Positions 1 through 8,787 of a stretch of DNA of 25,291 nt are shown here, in pieces. The notes under the pieces are model-generated. The model worked only from the letters and a program-made list of their open reading frames with translations. It had not been told where the DNA came from and ran no database searches. The stretch spans positions 1 to 25,291 of IMG/VR virus record IMGVR_UViG_3300025082_002101; one strand, written 5' to 3'. A program made the translations under genes and the position numbers. The stretch comes from a virus. How positions within the stretch are numbered: position 1 is the first letter of the stretch; every line of letters begins with the position of its first letter.

Positions 1-3000
1 CAAGGAACACCAGCATCCCACGCCCCTAATATTTCTAAATTTCCATTTATAACTCCGCCAACCTGTAGATCACCAGTAACATCTAAATCACCAGTAACAT
101 CTAAATCACCGGTATTAACTTTACCCCAACCTGACATACTATTACCATAAAAATTAAACTCACCGCCGGTGCTTGTTCCGAAAAATATATTATTTGTTGG
201 ATCATCAAGTCTTGTGAATGGTTTTCCTCCTAAATAGATATTACTATCTAAGGGCATTGAAAAATGTCCACCTAATTTTAAATCATAAGAAGCATTACCA
301 GCAATACCTATACCTACTTGACCACCGTCAATAATATCTACTCCTAAATTTCCTCCATCGTCTTTTAAAGAAAGACCAGAAGCATCGTTAGCTTGTACTA
401 TCTCTGTATAGATTATTGTTGCATCGTCTGGTGTACCATTTGCTGTGGTTTCGGTTGCACTATCTTGTTCAAATATATCAACAGCTAAAACCTCTGTATA
501 AATAGTTGGTGTTTCTCCTACCTTTGTTACTTCCGCATCTGTTAATCCACGTTCTACATTACTCTTTGGATCTTCTACCCAACTACTCCAAGAACCATAA
601 ATAGCAACATCTGAAGTGATGGTTTGTGCTGCTCCTTTATCGGCTGTAAATCCAAAAGTTCTTTCCGCAGCGTCACTACCGGAGAACGTTAAAGCAATAG
701 TGTGTCCTCCACCAGCATCTATTGTAAACTTGTTTGTACCTCCATTGTATGTTACTGTCCAAGTAATAACCCCACCAGTGATAGCGGCATTGGCTTGCAT
801 TCTTGTTTCTAATTCTGTAGCCACCTCATCGGCGGTATATGCACCATTATTTACTGTAATAGTTGCCGAACCTTGGTCAGAGGTAAATATCATTTCATTA
901 TTTGAAGAAGTAACAGTGAAACAATCATCCACCGCTGTTCTTGTTTTGTACCCTTTTAAATCTTTATCCGTGTTAGGTGGCCACGAGAATATCACCCTCT
1001 TATATTGTGGTACAGCAGTTATGGAACCAACGTTTGCCGGTACACTGTTTGTTATTGTTACCGTATCTGAATTTGCTGACCATTGTTCCGACCTATTTTG
1101 AGCTTTACCATAATATGTATATGTTACTGGAGAAGTGGGTGGATCAGTTATATTAAAGTTTGTCGCCAAGCCCTGATATATTTGGTGAGAGTCTTCTGTT
1201 CCCCAATTTGCATCTTCGTCTCTTATCTCGTATACAATAATATCTCCATACGTTGCTTTTATAGCTCCCCAACTTACAAGTATTTCTCTAAAGAAACTTG
1301 TTAAATCAGAAGGTACTGGTGGAACTGTTGGTTGGACAAAAGTTATATCTCCAGGTACACCAGGGTTACCAACAACGGTTACTTGTGTGGCGTCTAACCA
1401 GTCACTTTTTGTACCAAGATTACCACTTGATCTAATTCTAAAATCATAAGTTGAACCAACGACCGGTGTTGGGTATCTATAAGCCACTCCGTCTTCCTCG
1501 TCCAAGTTTACTTCCACCGGTACATAGTCTCCACTATCTTTTGATACTTGTAATTCATAACCACTAAACCACCGCCAGCTTACTCCTTTCCACGTTAAAT
1601 CTATCCACGTTACCCATCCTTTATCGCCTTGTAGCTCACCATCCTCTGTTGCTGTTATCCATTGTACTTCCGGTGGTGGTGATAAAGCGTTCTGTATCTG
1701 CTGGTTATTATCTATTGTTGCGGTTGCTTGAACACCATCCTGATTCTGTGTGTAAACTTCCGAATTATGCTCCCTTAGAGTTAATTCTACTTCGTTATTT
1801 TCTAATTCCTCTATTTGTATTACCCTGAATTTTTTAGTTGTCCATTGTGGTATATCGTGTGTTACTGTTATAATATCGCCAGGTACACAAATAACCGCAT
1901 CTATACCGGCAGTAAAAGAACAAAATATCCTATTGTATTGTGCAACGTTTAAGTATTGTCTAGCTATTCTTTGTGCTTGGAACTCATTATTTATTCCTAT
2001 TAACTCATACGTCTTATGGTTTAATCCTCTAGCATCAACATCCGGTTTATTAGTTGCGGGTGGGGTTTCGTTATTTATCCAGTTTTGTGTTGGATCTTTA
2101 TATAAAACACTTACACTATTATATCTAAGTTCGCTTGGTAATCTCCAGAAAGAGAAGGTATTAGCCTTGATATTATCCATATCAAAGGCTTGTATACTTG
2201 CTTCGTTTATATCCTCTTTTATAAAATATTTACCATCGGAATAAGACACGAAGGAATTAAAGTGAAGCACCATATTATCAATAATATCCATTGCTTGGTC
2301 TTCGGTATCTTGTGTGTAGTGCATTGTCCACCGGTTATAGCTTGCTGAGTCATAATCACTTGTTACGCCGGTATCGGAACTTGTAGCTAAGGTTTTAAAA
2401 CTATCGTCGTCTATATCGTTGGTTCTATCCAAATCCAAACCATATCTTGTATTCTCCATTACGTCCATAACTTGCCAAGCTGGATTATAGGAGTATATGG
2501 TTGAATAAGTGGCTCCTCCCCAAACAGGAACTTTTGTGCCTTTGATATGTGTTAAAACGTTTGGGAGTTGTGGTAACTGATTGCTTTGTGTCCATGTATT
2601 GGCAAGATAAGCTAAATTTCTTAATCCGCCAAGCTTGTCAACACCTATATCTTTACTTAATCTTATGTCATCAATACTAATTCTTGAAGCAACGCCACCA
2701 AAATTAGGTTTAATATTTATCGTCATTGTATCAACATCTGTTAGATCACAATCTACACCATTATTACCGTCTGGAGTACTTAGATCAAATGTGTGTTCGT
2801 CCCACTCGTTAGCATTAAAAGCAGGGAAATTCCAATAACTCATATCATTATTTGTATCTTCTAACTCTAACCTAAACCATGTATAGGTTGTGCTTGCTTG
2901 ATTCCAGGAATAAGACCACAACACCAAATCATCTGCAATGGAAAAGTCCCACGTTCCGGGCTGATCAAAAATAGCCTTATACTCCGTACCAAGAATTGCT

Positions 3001-3893
3001 GAGATAACCCAATGGAGTAGACTATATGTTCCGGTCTTTCTTACTGGGTGGTTTATATAAACGTTATTAATAACCGGACCAGGGTCAGCGGTCCAATTGT
3101 CAATCGTTTCACAATCCGTAACTTTCACATATTCTTTTACCCTATCGTCTAACGATTGTGCTGATGTTCCTGTATAGCCTGTGTAACTACAATCTCTCAA
3201 CGTCCAATTACCCGTGGTATACGTGCATTGTAGAGTAGCAAAACTTCCACTGTAAGGAAAACCAAAGTTTCTGTATTTAGCGTTTGTGGAAGCTAGTATT
3301 TTTAATTTAGAACCAGCGAAGTTTATATACTTATAATTTATTACCTCTGCTCTCCAGTCACCGGTGTCCCTACTATTTATCTCTTCCGCCACATCGTTTA
3401 TTGTCTTCTCTGCTATTGTTAAAGTGTAAACCACTGCCGCATCTATTTTAAGAAGAACTTGTGTAGCTGTTACCTCAACTTCTGCTGTAGTGCATGGACC
3501 TCTAAAATAAACCTTTAGTGCATCAACCTCGGAAGAAGCACTCTCATCTTTTAAAAGGATATTATTAGCATAAACATTTTCTATGGATTCTATTTCACCT
3601 TCACATAATCCTAAAAGCTGTGTCACTTTTTTACCTGGTGAAGAGGAATACATAGTGTTAGCGTTTAATAATGTTTCGCCATATACAACCGGTATAACAT
3701 ATTCACTGGATATAGTATTGGAAGGTACACCAAACCCCTGGTTTGGAGATTGGTTTGCTCTTTGGAGATTACGCATTAATCTACGTTGCTGACTTTTAGC
3801 CATAGTGTAACTAACAGCACCACCGATAATACCAGCAGTGATGGCTTTTACTCCACCAGCTTTTAACAGTCCAGCAATAATAGCACCAGCCAT
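1..3893 (-). CDS. Tail-tip host-specificity protein (lambda gpJ-like), C-terminus cut by window edge
   Basis: The frame is open for 1297 codons from an ATG at 3893 to the window edge. I walked the triplets and found no stop, so the C-terminus lies outside. Family knowledge: gpJ-like hubs sit at the tail tip and contact the host receptor. Visible parts: a Gly/Ala-rich hydrophobic N-terminus (1-30); the J-type signature IPVVYG (67-72) and LCEGEIESIENVY (96-108); a jelly-roll, carbohydrate-binding-like insertion at roughly 260-415; hub repeats; two or three fibronectin III-like domains (about 743-980); a beta-rich insert (about 985-1095) with a GAYTADE...TVTY pattern; and a fibre-like tail rich in Gly-Asp with LDVTGD repeats. 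The start overlaps the stop of the peptidase gene (TAATG), with AAGGAG 12 bases upstream. Identity as a tail-tip protein is firm; the domain limits are approximate. Confidence 0.88.
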   Translation of the reverse strand, partial: MAGAIIAGLLKAGGVKAITAGIIGGAVSYTMAKSQQRRLMRNLQRANQSPNQGFGVPSNTISSEYVIPVVYGETLLNANTMYSSSPGKKVTQLLGLCEGEIESIENVYANNILLKDESASSEVDALKVYFRGPCTTAEVEVTATQVLLKIDAAVVYTLTIAEKTINDVAEEINSRDTGDWRAEVINYKYINFAGSKLKILASTNAKYRNFGFPYSGSFATLQCTYTTGNWTLRDCSYTGYTGTSAQSLDDRVKEYVKVTDCETIDNWTADPGPVINNVYINHPVRKTGTYSLLHWVISAILGTEYKAIFDQPGTWDFSIADDLVLWSYSWNQASTTYTWFRLELEDTNNDMSYWNFPAFNANEWDEHTFDLSTPDGNNGVDCDLTDVDTMTINIKPNFGGVASRISIDDIRLSKDIGVDKLGGLRNLAYLANTWTQSNQLPQLPNVLTHIKGTKVPVWGGATYSTIYSYNPAWQVMDVMENTRYGLDLDRTNDIDDDSFKTLATSSDTGVTSDYDSASYNRWTMHYTQDTEDQAMDIIDNMVLHFNSFVSYSDGKYFIKEDINEASIQAFDMDNIKANTFSFWRLPSELRYNSVSVLYKDPTQNWINNETPPATNKPDVDARGLNHKTYELIGINNEFQAQRIARQYLNVAQYNRIFCSFTAGIDAVICVPGDIITVTHDIPQWTTKKFRVIQIEELENNEVELTLREHNSEVYTQNQDGVQATATIDNNQQIQNALSPPPEVQWITATEDGELQGDKGWVTWIDLTWKGVSWRWFSGYELQVSKDSGDYVPVEVNLDEEDGVAYRYPTPVVGSTYDFRIRSSGNLGTKSDWLDATQVTVVGNPGVPGDITFVQPTVPPVPSDLTSFFREILVSWGAIKATYGDIIVYEIRDEDANWGTEDSHQIYQGLATNFNITDPPTSPVTYTYYGKAQNRSEQWSANSDTVTITNSVPANVGSITAVPQYKRVIFSWPPNTDKDLKGYKTRTAVDDCFTVTSSNNEMIFTSDQGSATITVNNGAYTADEVATELETRMQANAAITGGVITWTVTYNGGTNKFTIDAGGGHTIALTFSGSDAAERTFGFTADKGAAQTITSDVAIYGSWSSWVEDPKSNVERGLTDAEVTKVGETPTIYTEVLAVDIFEQDSATETTANGTPDDATIIYTEIVQANDASGLSLKDDGGNLGVDIIDGGQVGIGIAGNASYDLKLGGHFSMPLDSNIYLGGKPFTRLDDPTNNIFFGTSTGGEFNFYGNSMSGWGKVNTGDLDVTGDLDVTGDLQVGGVINGNLEILGAWDAGVP
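69..104. repeat. Perfect 18-bp tandem duplication inside the tail-tip gene
   Basis: The unit ATCACCAGTAACATCTAA occurs twice head to tail (69-86 and 87-104), and a diverged third copy begins at 105. It is in frame and encodes repeated LDVTGD on the minus strand. Such short repeats are common in fibre-like shafts, where copy number sets the length. It is coding sequence, not a CRISPR or regulatory repeat. Confidence 0.85.
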
Positions 3894-4309
3894 TACTTAT
3901 CCAGTCTCCTTCTATATACCTTTTCCAACGAATTCTTCCATATTCTACGGTGAATATACTGGTTTGCTACACCTACCTTTGGCATAGCACTTACAAACAT
4001 GTTACCGCCGCAGTAAACGCCTATATGTGCCCTATTAAAAAGCTTAAACATAACTATGTCCAAAGGTTTAGCTTCTGATAACTTTACTTCGTCACAAAAC
4101 TTTTCAAATTCTATAGCAGACTCTTCTATTGACTTTTTAAACCAGTCCGTTGTTTTTCCTAAACTTTCCGGTATAGCTTCTGGAAAGTGTTCTTTATATA
4201 TTGTCAACAGGAGACCTATACAATCAACACCATCTTTATCTCTACCGTTTTCTTTAAACTTTAATAATTGGTATTTCTCAGCTATAAAAGCGTTAAACTC
4301 TTTATTCAT
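3893..4309 (-). CDS. NlpC/P60-like tail-tip peptidase (lambda gpK / GTA g14-like)
   Basis: 138 residues. Family knowledge: NlpC/P60 domains are cysteine peptidases that cut peptidoglycan stem peptides, and in tails they help DNA pass the cell wall. The likely nucleophile is Cys30 in GVDCIGLL, and the second catalytic residue is His95 in AHIGVYCGG. The third polar residue, normally a His about 12 positions after that His, falls on Ser107 in MFVSAM, so activity is uncertain. The gene starts with TAATG overlap on the gpL-like gene and ends with TAATG overlap on the tip gene, the expected L-K-J order. Its size matches the GTA peptidase and is shorter than lambda gpK, so the N-terminal metalloprotease half of gpK is absent. 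The family call is good; catalytic competence is open. Confidence 0.8.
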   Translation of the reverse strand: MNKEFNAFIAEKYQLLKFKENGRDKDGVDCIGLLLTIYKEHFPEAIPESLGKTTDWFKKSIEESAIEFEKFCDEVKLSEAKPLDIVMFKLFNRAHIGVYCGGNMFVSAMPKVGVANQYIHRRIWKNSLEKVYRRRLDK

Positions 4310-5202
4310 TATCCTTGCTCAAATTTCTGTGTGTATTGGGTTATAATAGTATTTGGTATGCTTAGAATTCCACCGTAATTCACCATGTTGTTATGTACAT
4401 CCGTGCAGGTCTTTGGTGTACCATCACAACCCTGTTCTATCGTGTAAGCTACTCCTATTCCTGGAGCTGTTGTTACGCCATAATCAAGTTCTATCGTTTG
4501 TGTTGCCGCTTGCGTAAACTTCTTTATCCTTCTTTTTTCACCAGCAATGGTAAGTATCCCAAACGTCCAATAATCTGTTGCTTCCGCCCTATCTGTTACA
4601 TTTATAGTAGTTGTAGTTGAACCAACTACCGTTACACCTGCCGCTGTTGGTGCTGGTACAATGGTGCATTCCACCGATGTTCCGAAGCGTTTTGCCCAGG
4701 GACAAGGTGCTTGGTAACGTCTACCAGGAAACATCTTAGTAATAGCCGATTGTTTTGAAATTATCTCCATTGTAAACGTCAATTGGTCTACGACCGGTTC
4801 CAACATTTTTCCATCAAACTTTATAACAGCATTCTTAGCGTCTCCGAGTTGATCCAAAAACACTTGCTGTACCAATAATCTTCTTTGATCAAACTCCACT
4901 CCTGAAGCAACTAAAGAAGCAAAAGCCGTAGTTACATCATCCAACTGTGCTTTTAAACTTTGTACCTGTAAATCTAATGTTCTTGTTATAGGGCTACGTT
5001 TTACACCAAGAGCCGTGTAAAGCTGTCCAGCAGTAGGGAAGGTAACATCTTCAGGATGGTTAACGTAGTAAACAGTACCACCATCCGCAGCGTCCAAGAA
5101 CAACGTGTATAAGTCTACCGGTCGGTTTTCTTCTAATTGTCTCTCAGCATCGTAGGCGGCACTGTATGCTGGATCTGCTGCTACCATCTGTGGTCGAGGC
5201 AT
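4309..5202 (-). CDS. Tail-tip hub protein with four-cysteine site (DUF2163/BR0599, lambda gpL-like)
   Basis: 297 residues. The C-terminus carries four cysteines: Cys167 (APCPWAKRFG), Cys179, Cys259 and Cys266 (GCDGTPKTC), followed by a NNMVNYGGILSIP segment. This matches the C-terminal pattern of the DUF2163/BR0599 family and of lambda gpL, where the equivalent cysteines hold an iron-sulfur cluster; a cluster here is inferred. The N-terminal half is beta-rich with VDLYTLFLDAADGGTVYY, typical of tail-tip proteins. It lies between the DUF2460-like and peptidase genes, exactly as in gene transfer agents (g12-g13-g14) and lambda (M-L-K). The ATG at 5202 sits 3 bases after the stop of the preceding gene, so translation is probably coupled. 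Confidence 0.8.
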   Translation of the reverse strand: MPRPQMVAADPAYSAAYDAERQLEENRPVDLYTLFLDAADGGTVYYVNHPEDVTFPTAGQLYTALGVKRSPITRTLDLQVQSLKAQLDDVTTAFASLVASGVEFDQRRLLVQQVFLDQLGDAKNAVIKFDGKMLEPVVDQLTFTMEIISKQSAITKMFPGRRYQAPCPWAKRFGTSVECTIVPAPTAAGVTVVGSTTTTINVTDRAEATDYWTFGILTIAGEKRRIKKFTQAATQTIELDYGVTTAPGIGVAYTIEQGCDGTPKTCTDVHNNMVNYGGILSIPNTIITQYTQKFEQG

Positions 5203-5205
5203 TAA

Positions 5206-5742
5206 TTATATCACCTCGATCATAGGTAACGTACCACGCCATAGGGCTAAACTAAACTCCTGGAAACCAAGTTCGTCTTGAACAAACCGCATTGTTATAT
5301 CGTGCTTGTAATCTGCTCTTATGTCTGCAAGATTAGGAACATTGACAACAAACGTTATAACACCAGTGGCGTCTACGATAGAATAATCACCGGGATCTGT
5401 TTGTATAACTTCGTCTACACGAATGATCTCACTAGCGGCAACAATGGGCGGGTCGTGAACAGTATAAATCTTTGTACCACCATCACCAGTACCAACATAT
5501 TGATAAGTAACGTTCCACCTAAAGGTAAACGATTCAAAAGAACCTTTACGGGCATCATAGAAGTCAAATATTTCTAATGCTTTTTGGTCTGTCCACGGAT
5601 CTAACCTAAGATTAAAAATTCTCCTTTTGCTAGTCCAAACAGCTCTCCGTTGTTCTTTACCACTCTCCATAGGAGTAATAAGAGTTTTCCATCTGTGTCT
5701 ACGTTCAGACAAGTAACTTTCTAATATATCAAGTGTTGCCAT
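5206..5742 (-). CDS. Distal/minor tail protein (DUF2460-like, lambda gpM position)
   Basis: 178 residues. The N-terminal half has the pattern ESGKEQRRAVWTSKRRIFNL followed by IFDFYDARKGSFESFTF. This resembles DUF2460-type proteins, in which a charged start leads to an R-rich strand and then a 'FF-ARRG-F-F' element. Family knowledge: these form the distal ring joining tail tube and hub. The C-terminal half is beta-rich (IKIYTVHDPPIV-like strands, then VTGVITFVV). The gene follows the tape measure gene by 18 bases and precedes the gpL-like gene, the usual position. Gene order strengthens the call; the sequence signal alone is moderate. Confidence 0.7.
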   Translation of the reverse strand: MATLDILESYLSERRHRWKTLITPMESGKEQRRAVWTSKRRIFNLRLDPWTDQKALEIFDFYDARKGSFESFTFRWNVTYQYVGTGDGGTKIYTVHDPPIVAASEIIRVDEVIQTDPGDYSIVDATGVITFVVNVPNLADIRADYKHDITMRFVQDELGFQEFSLALWRGTLPMIEVI

Positions 5743-5760
5743 TATTTACACCACCATATT

Positions 5761-8700
5761 TTAGTCATCAAAACTTTTTCTAATTCTTCTTGTTGAACCT
5801 CTTCTTAATGTATCTGAATTAATTATGTTCTTAACCACCCTTTGATTCCCGTTTGTGCTTAACCCTGCCGCTGTTATATCCTCGGCATCTATTACGTTCA
5901 TTATTACTATATCTCCACCTTGCTGGCTTCCGCCCAAACTCACCGGAACAGAACGACCGTCTGGAAGAGGTATAATGGCTTCATCGTCGTCCACGTTTAC
6001 TAATCCTTTTGATGTTCTTGGTGTACCTGTGTGGAATGAAGGGTGGTTTAATCCTGTGTCAAAAGACTCAAAACTTGCTCCAGCACTACCTACATTAACG
6101 AAACCTTGTGGTAGTTGTATTCCACCAGGTACAGCAAACTGAGTTATTCCCTGAGCTATATTTGTACCTATACCTGCTGCCGCTGTCGGTGTTATAGCAC
6201 CAGATAAAGCGTTAATACCGGCTTGTATCGGATCAAAACCAAATAACCCAACCATAGCTTTCTTTAATATTATCTTAGTCAACATTTTAAGAAACGATAT
6301 TTCTATATCCAATATTGTCTGTCTAAATATATCTCCTATTTTTCTTGTTCCTAAAACAACACCTTCAACCACCACATCTTCAAACGTTTGTGCTATACGC
6401 CCGAAGGATGTTTCTGCAAACTCTGTTACAAGTTGGTATTGGTTTTTTAGTTTAGAAAAGTAGTTTTGATAACCAAGTTCCGTTGCCGCTAAGAAGTTAT
6501 TTTGTGCTTGTATTTGTAACTGTAAGAATTCGTTTTGTTTTGTAAATTCAACACCCATTAAATGAATCCTTAACATAGATACTTCTCTGGCTTTTTCGGC
6601 TGTCATTCCTAATGATTTTAATCTAAATTCTAATATTTTTCTTTCTGATACAAGCTGTTTTCTTTGTGACATTTTTAATTGTTCAAAAGCTTCTAATTGT
6701 AGTCTAGTACTACCACCTTCTCCGCCTAAACCTCCTATTACTTCTTGAACAAACTTAACTTGAGCACGTCGAGCTTTTAATCTAGCTTGTTCTGTCAACA
6801 GTTCAACCATTCTTGTAAACTTACCAAAACCTATCTTCCATAATCTGGTTTGCTCAACAAGTTCTGCTTCCAAAGCTTCTTTTTGTGCTTTCGTAAACTT
6901 ATCACCACCAGCCGCAATATCATCTTCACGTTGTCTTACATAATCATTCCATGCTGTTTGTATAGTAGATGTTTGTTGTTCAAACTTCTTAACAGCACCC
7001 TTTTCTGGATCAAAGGTGGTTAAGAATCTAAGTTCTAATTTCTTCACCATTCCTAATGCCTGATTAAATAAGCTTAATCTTATCCGATGTTGGTTAAGAA
7101 AAACTGCTGTCCATTCTTTTTCTGACTGTTGTGCATCTTCTGTTTGACCTCTTAGATTCTCAAGTACCGCAGTAACCTTTTTACCTAAACCTTCAACACC
7201 AGAAGACTGGTTACTTAATTTCCTATTAAGCTCCAAAACTTCTTTTAAAAATACCAAACCTTTTTCCATTTCGGCGGACCAAAAACCAGAAGCATGTGCG
7301 GCTTTTAATAAACTTTTAGCTGTTTCTTCAAATCCTACCTCTGGATCTTTTAATTCTCTCAACGAAGATACTACATCTTCTGTTTCTGCCCGTTTCCTGA
7401 CTATTAAAGGTTTAGAAATTTTTACTAGAAAAGCACCAACTTTAACACCAGCAGTAGCAATGCCCACAGTTAGTTTAGATATTGCTTCTAATACAACTTT
7501 AGCGTCACCAAGGAAACCTAATATACTTTTTGAATTTTTATCTACCCAGACTGGTAATTTATCTAATTGTTCTGCAAACATCTCTACTAACCTAGTAAAA
7601 GCTTCGCTTACGGTCAATAATTTATCGCCACCAAACAACTTGTCTAAAGTTGGAAAGAAGCTTTCTATTAATACTGAAATTAAGCTTTGAGCACTCATGG
7701 TAATGGAATCTACCATAGAACTAAAAGCATTACTTATTCTTACAGACTGGTTGTCCACAAAATCTGCACTATCTACCCACTTTGAAAGAGCTTCAACAAC
7801 TCTTATTACTTGTTCTACAACAGCCTGATAAAAACCAGAACGTCCTATCAATATTGCAGCTTTCTCGAAGGCATCTGTTATGTTACCAAGCTGGATAGAA
7901 AGTTGTTTACCCATTGCTTCCAAGGTTGCCGCACCAATGTTCTGCTCAATAAACGTGCTAATAGCCTCAAGAAATACCTTTGGAGAACGTTTTAACTCCT
8001 GTACCGTTTTACCTATTGCACCAGCTACAACTTCAGGCATAAGGTTAAATCTAAATTGTAAGGATCTAAACTGTCCACTCAACGCTTCCCTTAACGCAAA
8101 CAAAGCTCCCTGCATACCCTGTTCTGGTGCTAATGACATTAATCCTAAAGCGGTATTCATTAATTTTCTTAGTGTCTTATTTAGATTATCCATATCTAAC
8201 AACATAGGTTTTAATTGTGGTATGATAGCAAAACCTTTTACAGCATCCACAATAGCTCTAAACGTTGTTGGGGCTGTAATAGCAAAGTCCTGGGCAAACT
8301 TTAGGATCTTATTAACTGCAGTCGTATCTTTTAAAGCACCTTTTAGAACTATCCTATATTTCTCAAACTGTTCTGTTAAAGTGAGTATACCTTTACCAAC
8401 TTTAACTAAACCGGTTGTAGTTAAAGCCGCTGTTGTAATAACTACCACTTGCCAAGCTAATGTAACAGCTATCAAAGCCTTAAAAGCAGACATTAAACCA
8501 CCAATTATAGGTGTTAATACTTTTAAACCGGTTTTCATTTCACCGAACAACTGTTTAGCTACTTTACCAAAAGCAGAAAAAGAATTAGACAACATACTCG
8601 CAAACCTGGTGCCCAACAACTTATCCATCTTATTTCTCATCTTTTGCCAACCGGAAGTCATCTCATCGGTGGTTTGTTTGGTATCCTTCTTAGCTTGTCT

Positions 8701-8787
8701 ATTAAAAGTCTGAAGGTTCTTCCCAAACTTTTTAAGCTGGACAGTACCATCGTCTTTGACTGTTAGTGTTAGTGTTATATCCGCCAT
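5761..8787 (-). CDS. Tail tape measure protein
   Basis: 1008 residues, the longest complete gene in the tail module. Family knowledge: the tape measure fills the tail tube, sets its length and is ejected ahead of DNA. Seen: an N-terminal ITLTLTVKDDGTVQLKKFG segment typical of siphovirus tape measures, long amphipathic helices throughout, a hydrophobic stretch at about 88-128 (LTPIIGGLMS onward) that could enter the host membrane, and a C-terminal motif with SFHTGTP, then DDDEAIIPLPDGRSVPV, a common end for this family. At about 0.15 nm per residue a tail near 150 nm is predicted (inference). The ATG directly follows the TAA of the frameshift product, and AAGG lies just upstream. Confidence 0.93.
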   Translation of the reverse strand: MADITLTLTVKDDGTVQLKKFGKNLQTFNRQAKKDTKQTTDEMTSGWQKMRNKMDKLLGTRFASMLSNSFSAFGKVAKQLFGEMKTGLKVLTPIIGGLMSAFKALIAVTLAWQVVVITTAALTTTGLVKVGKGILTLTEQFEKYRIVLKGALKDTTAVNKILKFAQDFAITAPTTFRAIVDAVKGFAIIPQLKPMLLDMDNLNKTLRKLMNTALGLMSLAPEQGMQGALFALREALSGQFRSLQFRFNLMPEVVAGAIGKTVQELKRSPKVFLEAISTFIEQNIGAATLEAMGKQLSIQLGNITDAFEKAAILIGRSGFYQAVVEQVIRVVEALSKWVDSADFVDNQSVRISNAFSSMVDSITMSAQSLISVLIESFFPTLDKLFGGDKLLTVSEAFTRLVEMFAEQLDKLPVWVDKNSKSILGFLGDAKVVLEAISKLTVGIATAGVKVGAFLVKISKPLIVRKRAETEDVVSSLRELKDPEVGFEETAKSLLKAAHASGFWSAEMEKGLVFLKEVLELNRKLSNQSSGVEGLGKKVTAVLENLRGQTEDAQQSEKEWTAVFLNQHRIRLSLFNQALGMVKKLELRFLTTFDPEKGAVKKFEQQTSTIQTAWNDYVRQREDDIAAGGDKFTKAQKEALEAELVEQTRLWKIGFGKFTRMVELLTEQARLKARRAQVKFVQEVIGGLGGEGGSTRLQLEAFEQLKMSQRKQLVSERKILEFRLKSLGMTAEKAREVSMLRIHLMGVEFTKQNEFLQLQIQAQNNFLAATELGYQNYFSKLKNQYQLVTEFAETSFGRIAQTFEDVVVEGVVLGTRKIGDIFRQTILDIEISFLKMLTKIILKKAMVGLFGFDPIQAGINALSGAITPTAAAGIGTNIAQGITQFAVPGGIQLPQGFVNVGSAGASFESFDTGLNHPSFHTGTPRTSKGLVNVDDDEAIIPLPDGRSVPVSLGGSQQGGDIVIMNVIDAEDITAAGLSTNGNQRVVKNIINSDTLRRGSTRRIRKSFDD

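Noticed and set aside
69-110. Short direct repeats as a CRISPR array
   Set aside because: Units are contiguous without spacers, in frame, and encode LDVTGD in a fibre-like region.
7880-8713. A 277-codon plus-strand open frame inside the tape measure gene region
   Set aside because: It is antisense to a clear tape measure gene and has a low-complexity, hydrophobic and Ala-rich composition typical of a frame opposite a helical Lys-rich gene. All other plus-strand frames in the window are likewise shadows.
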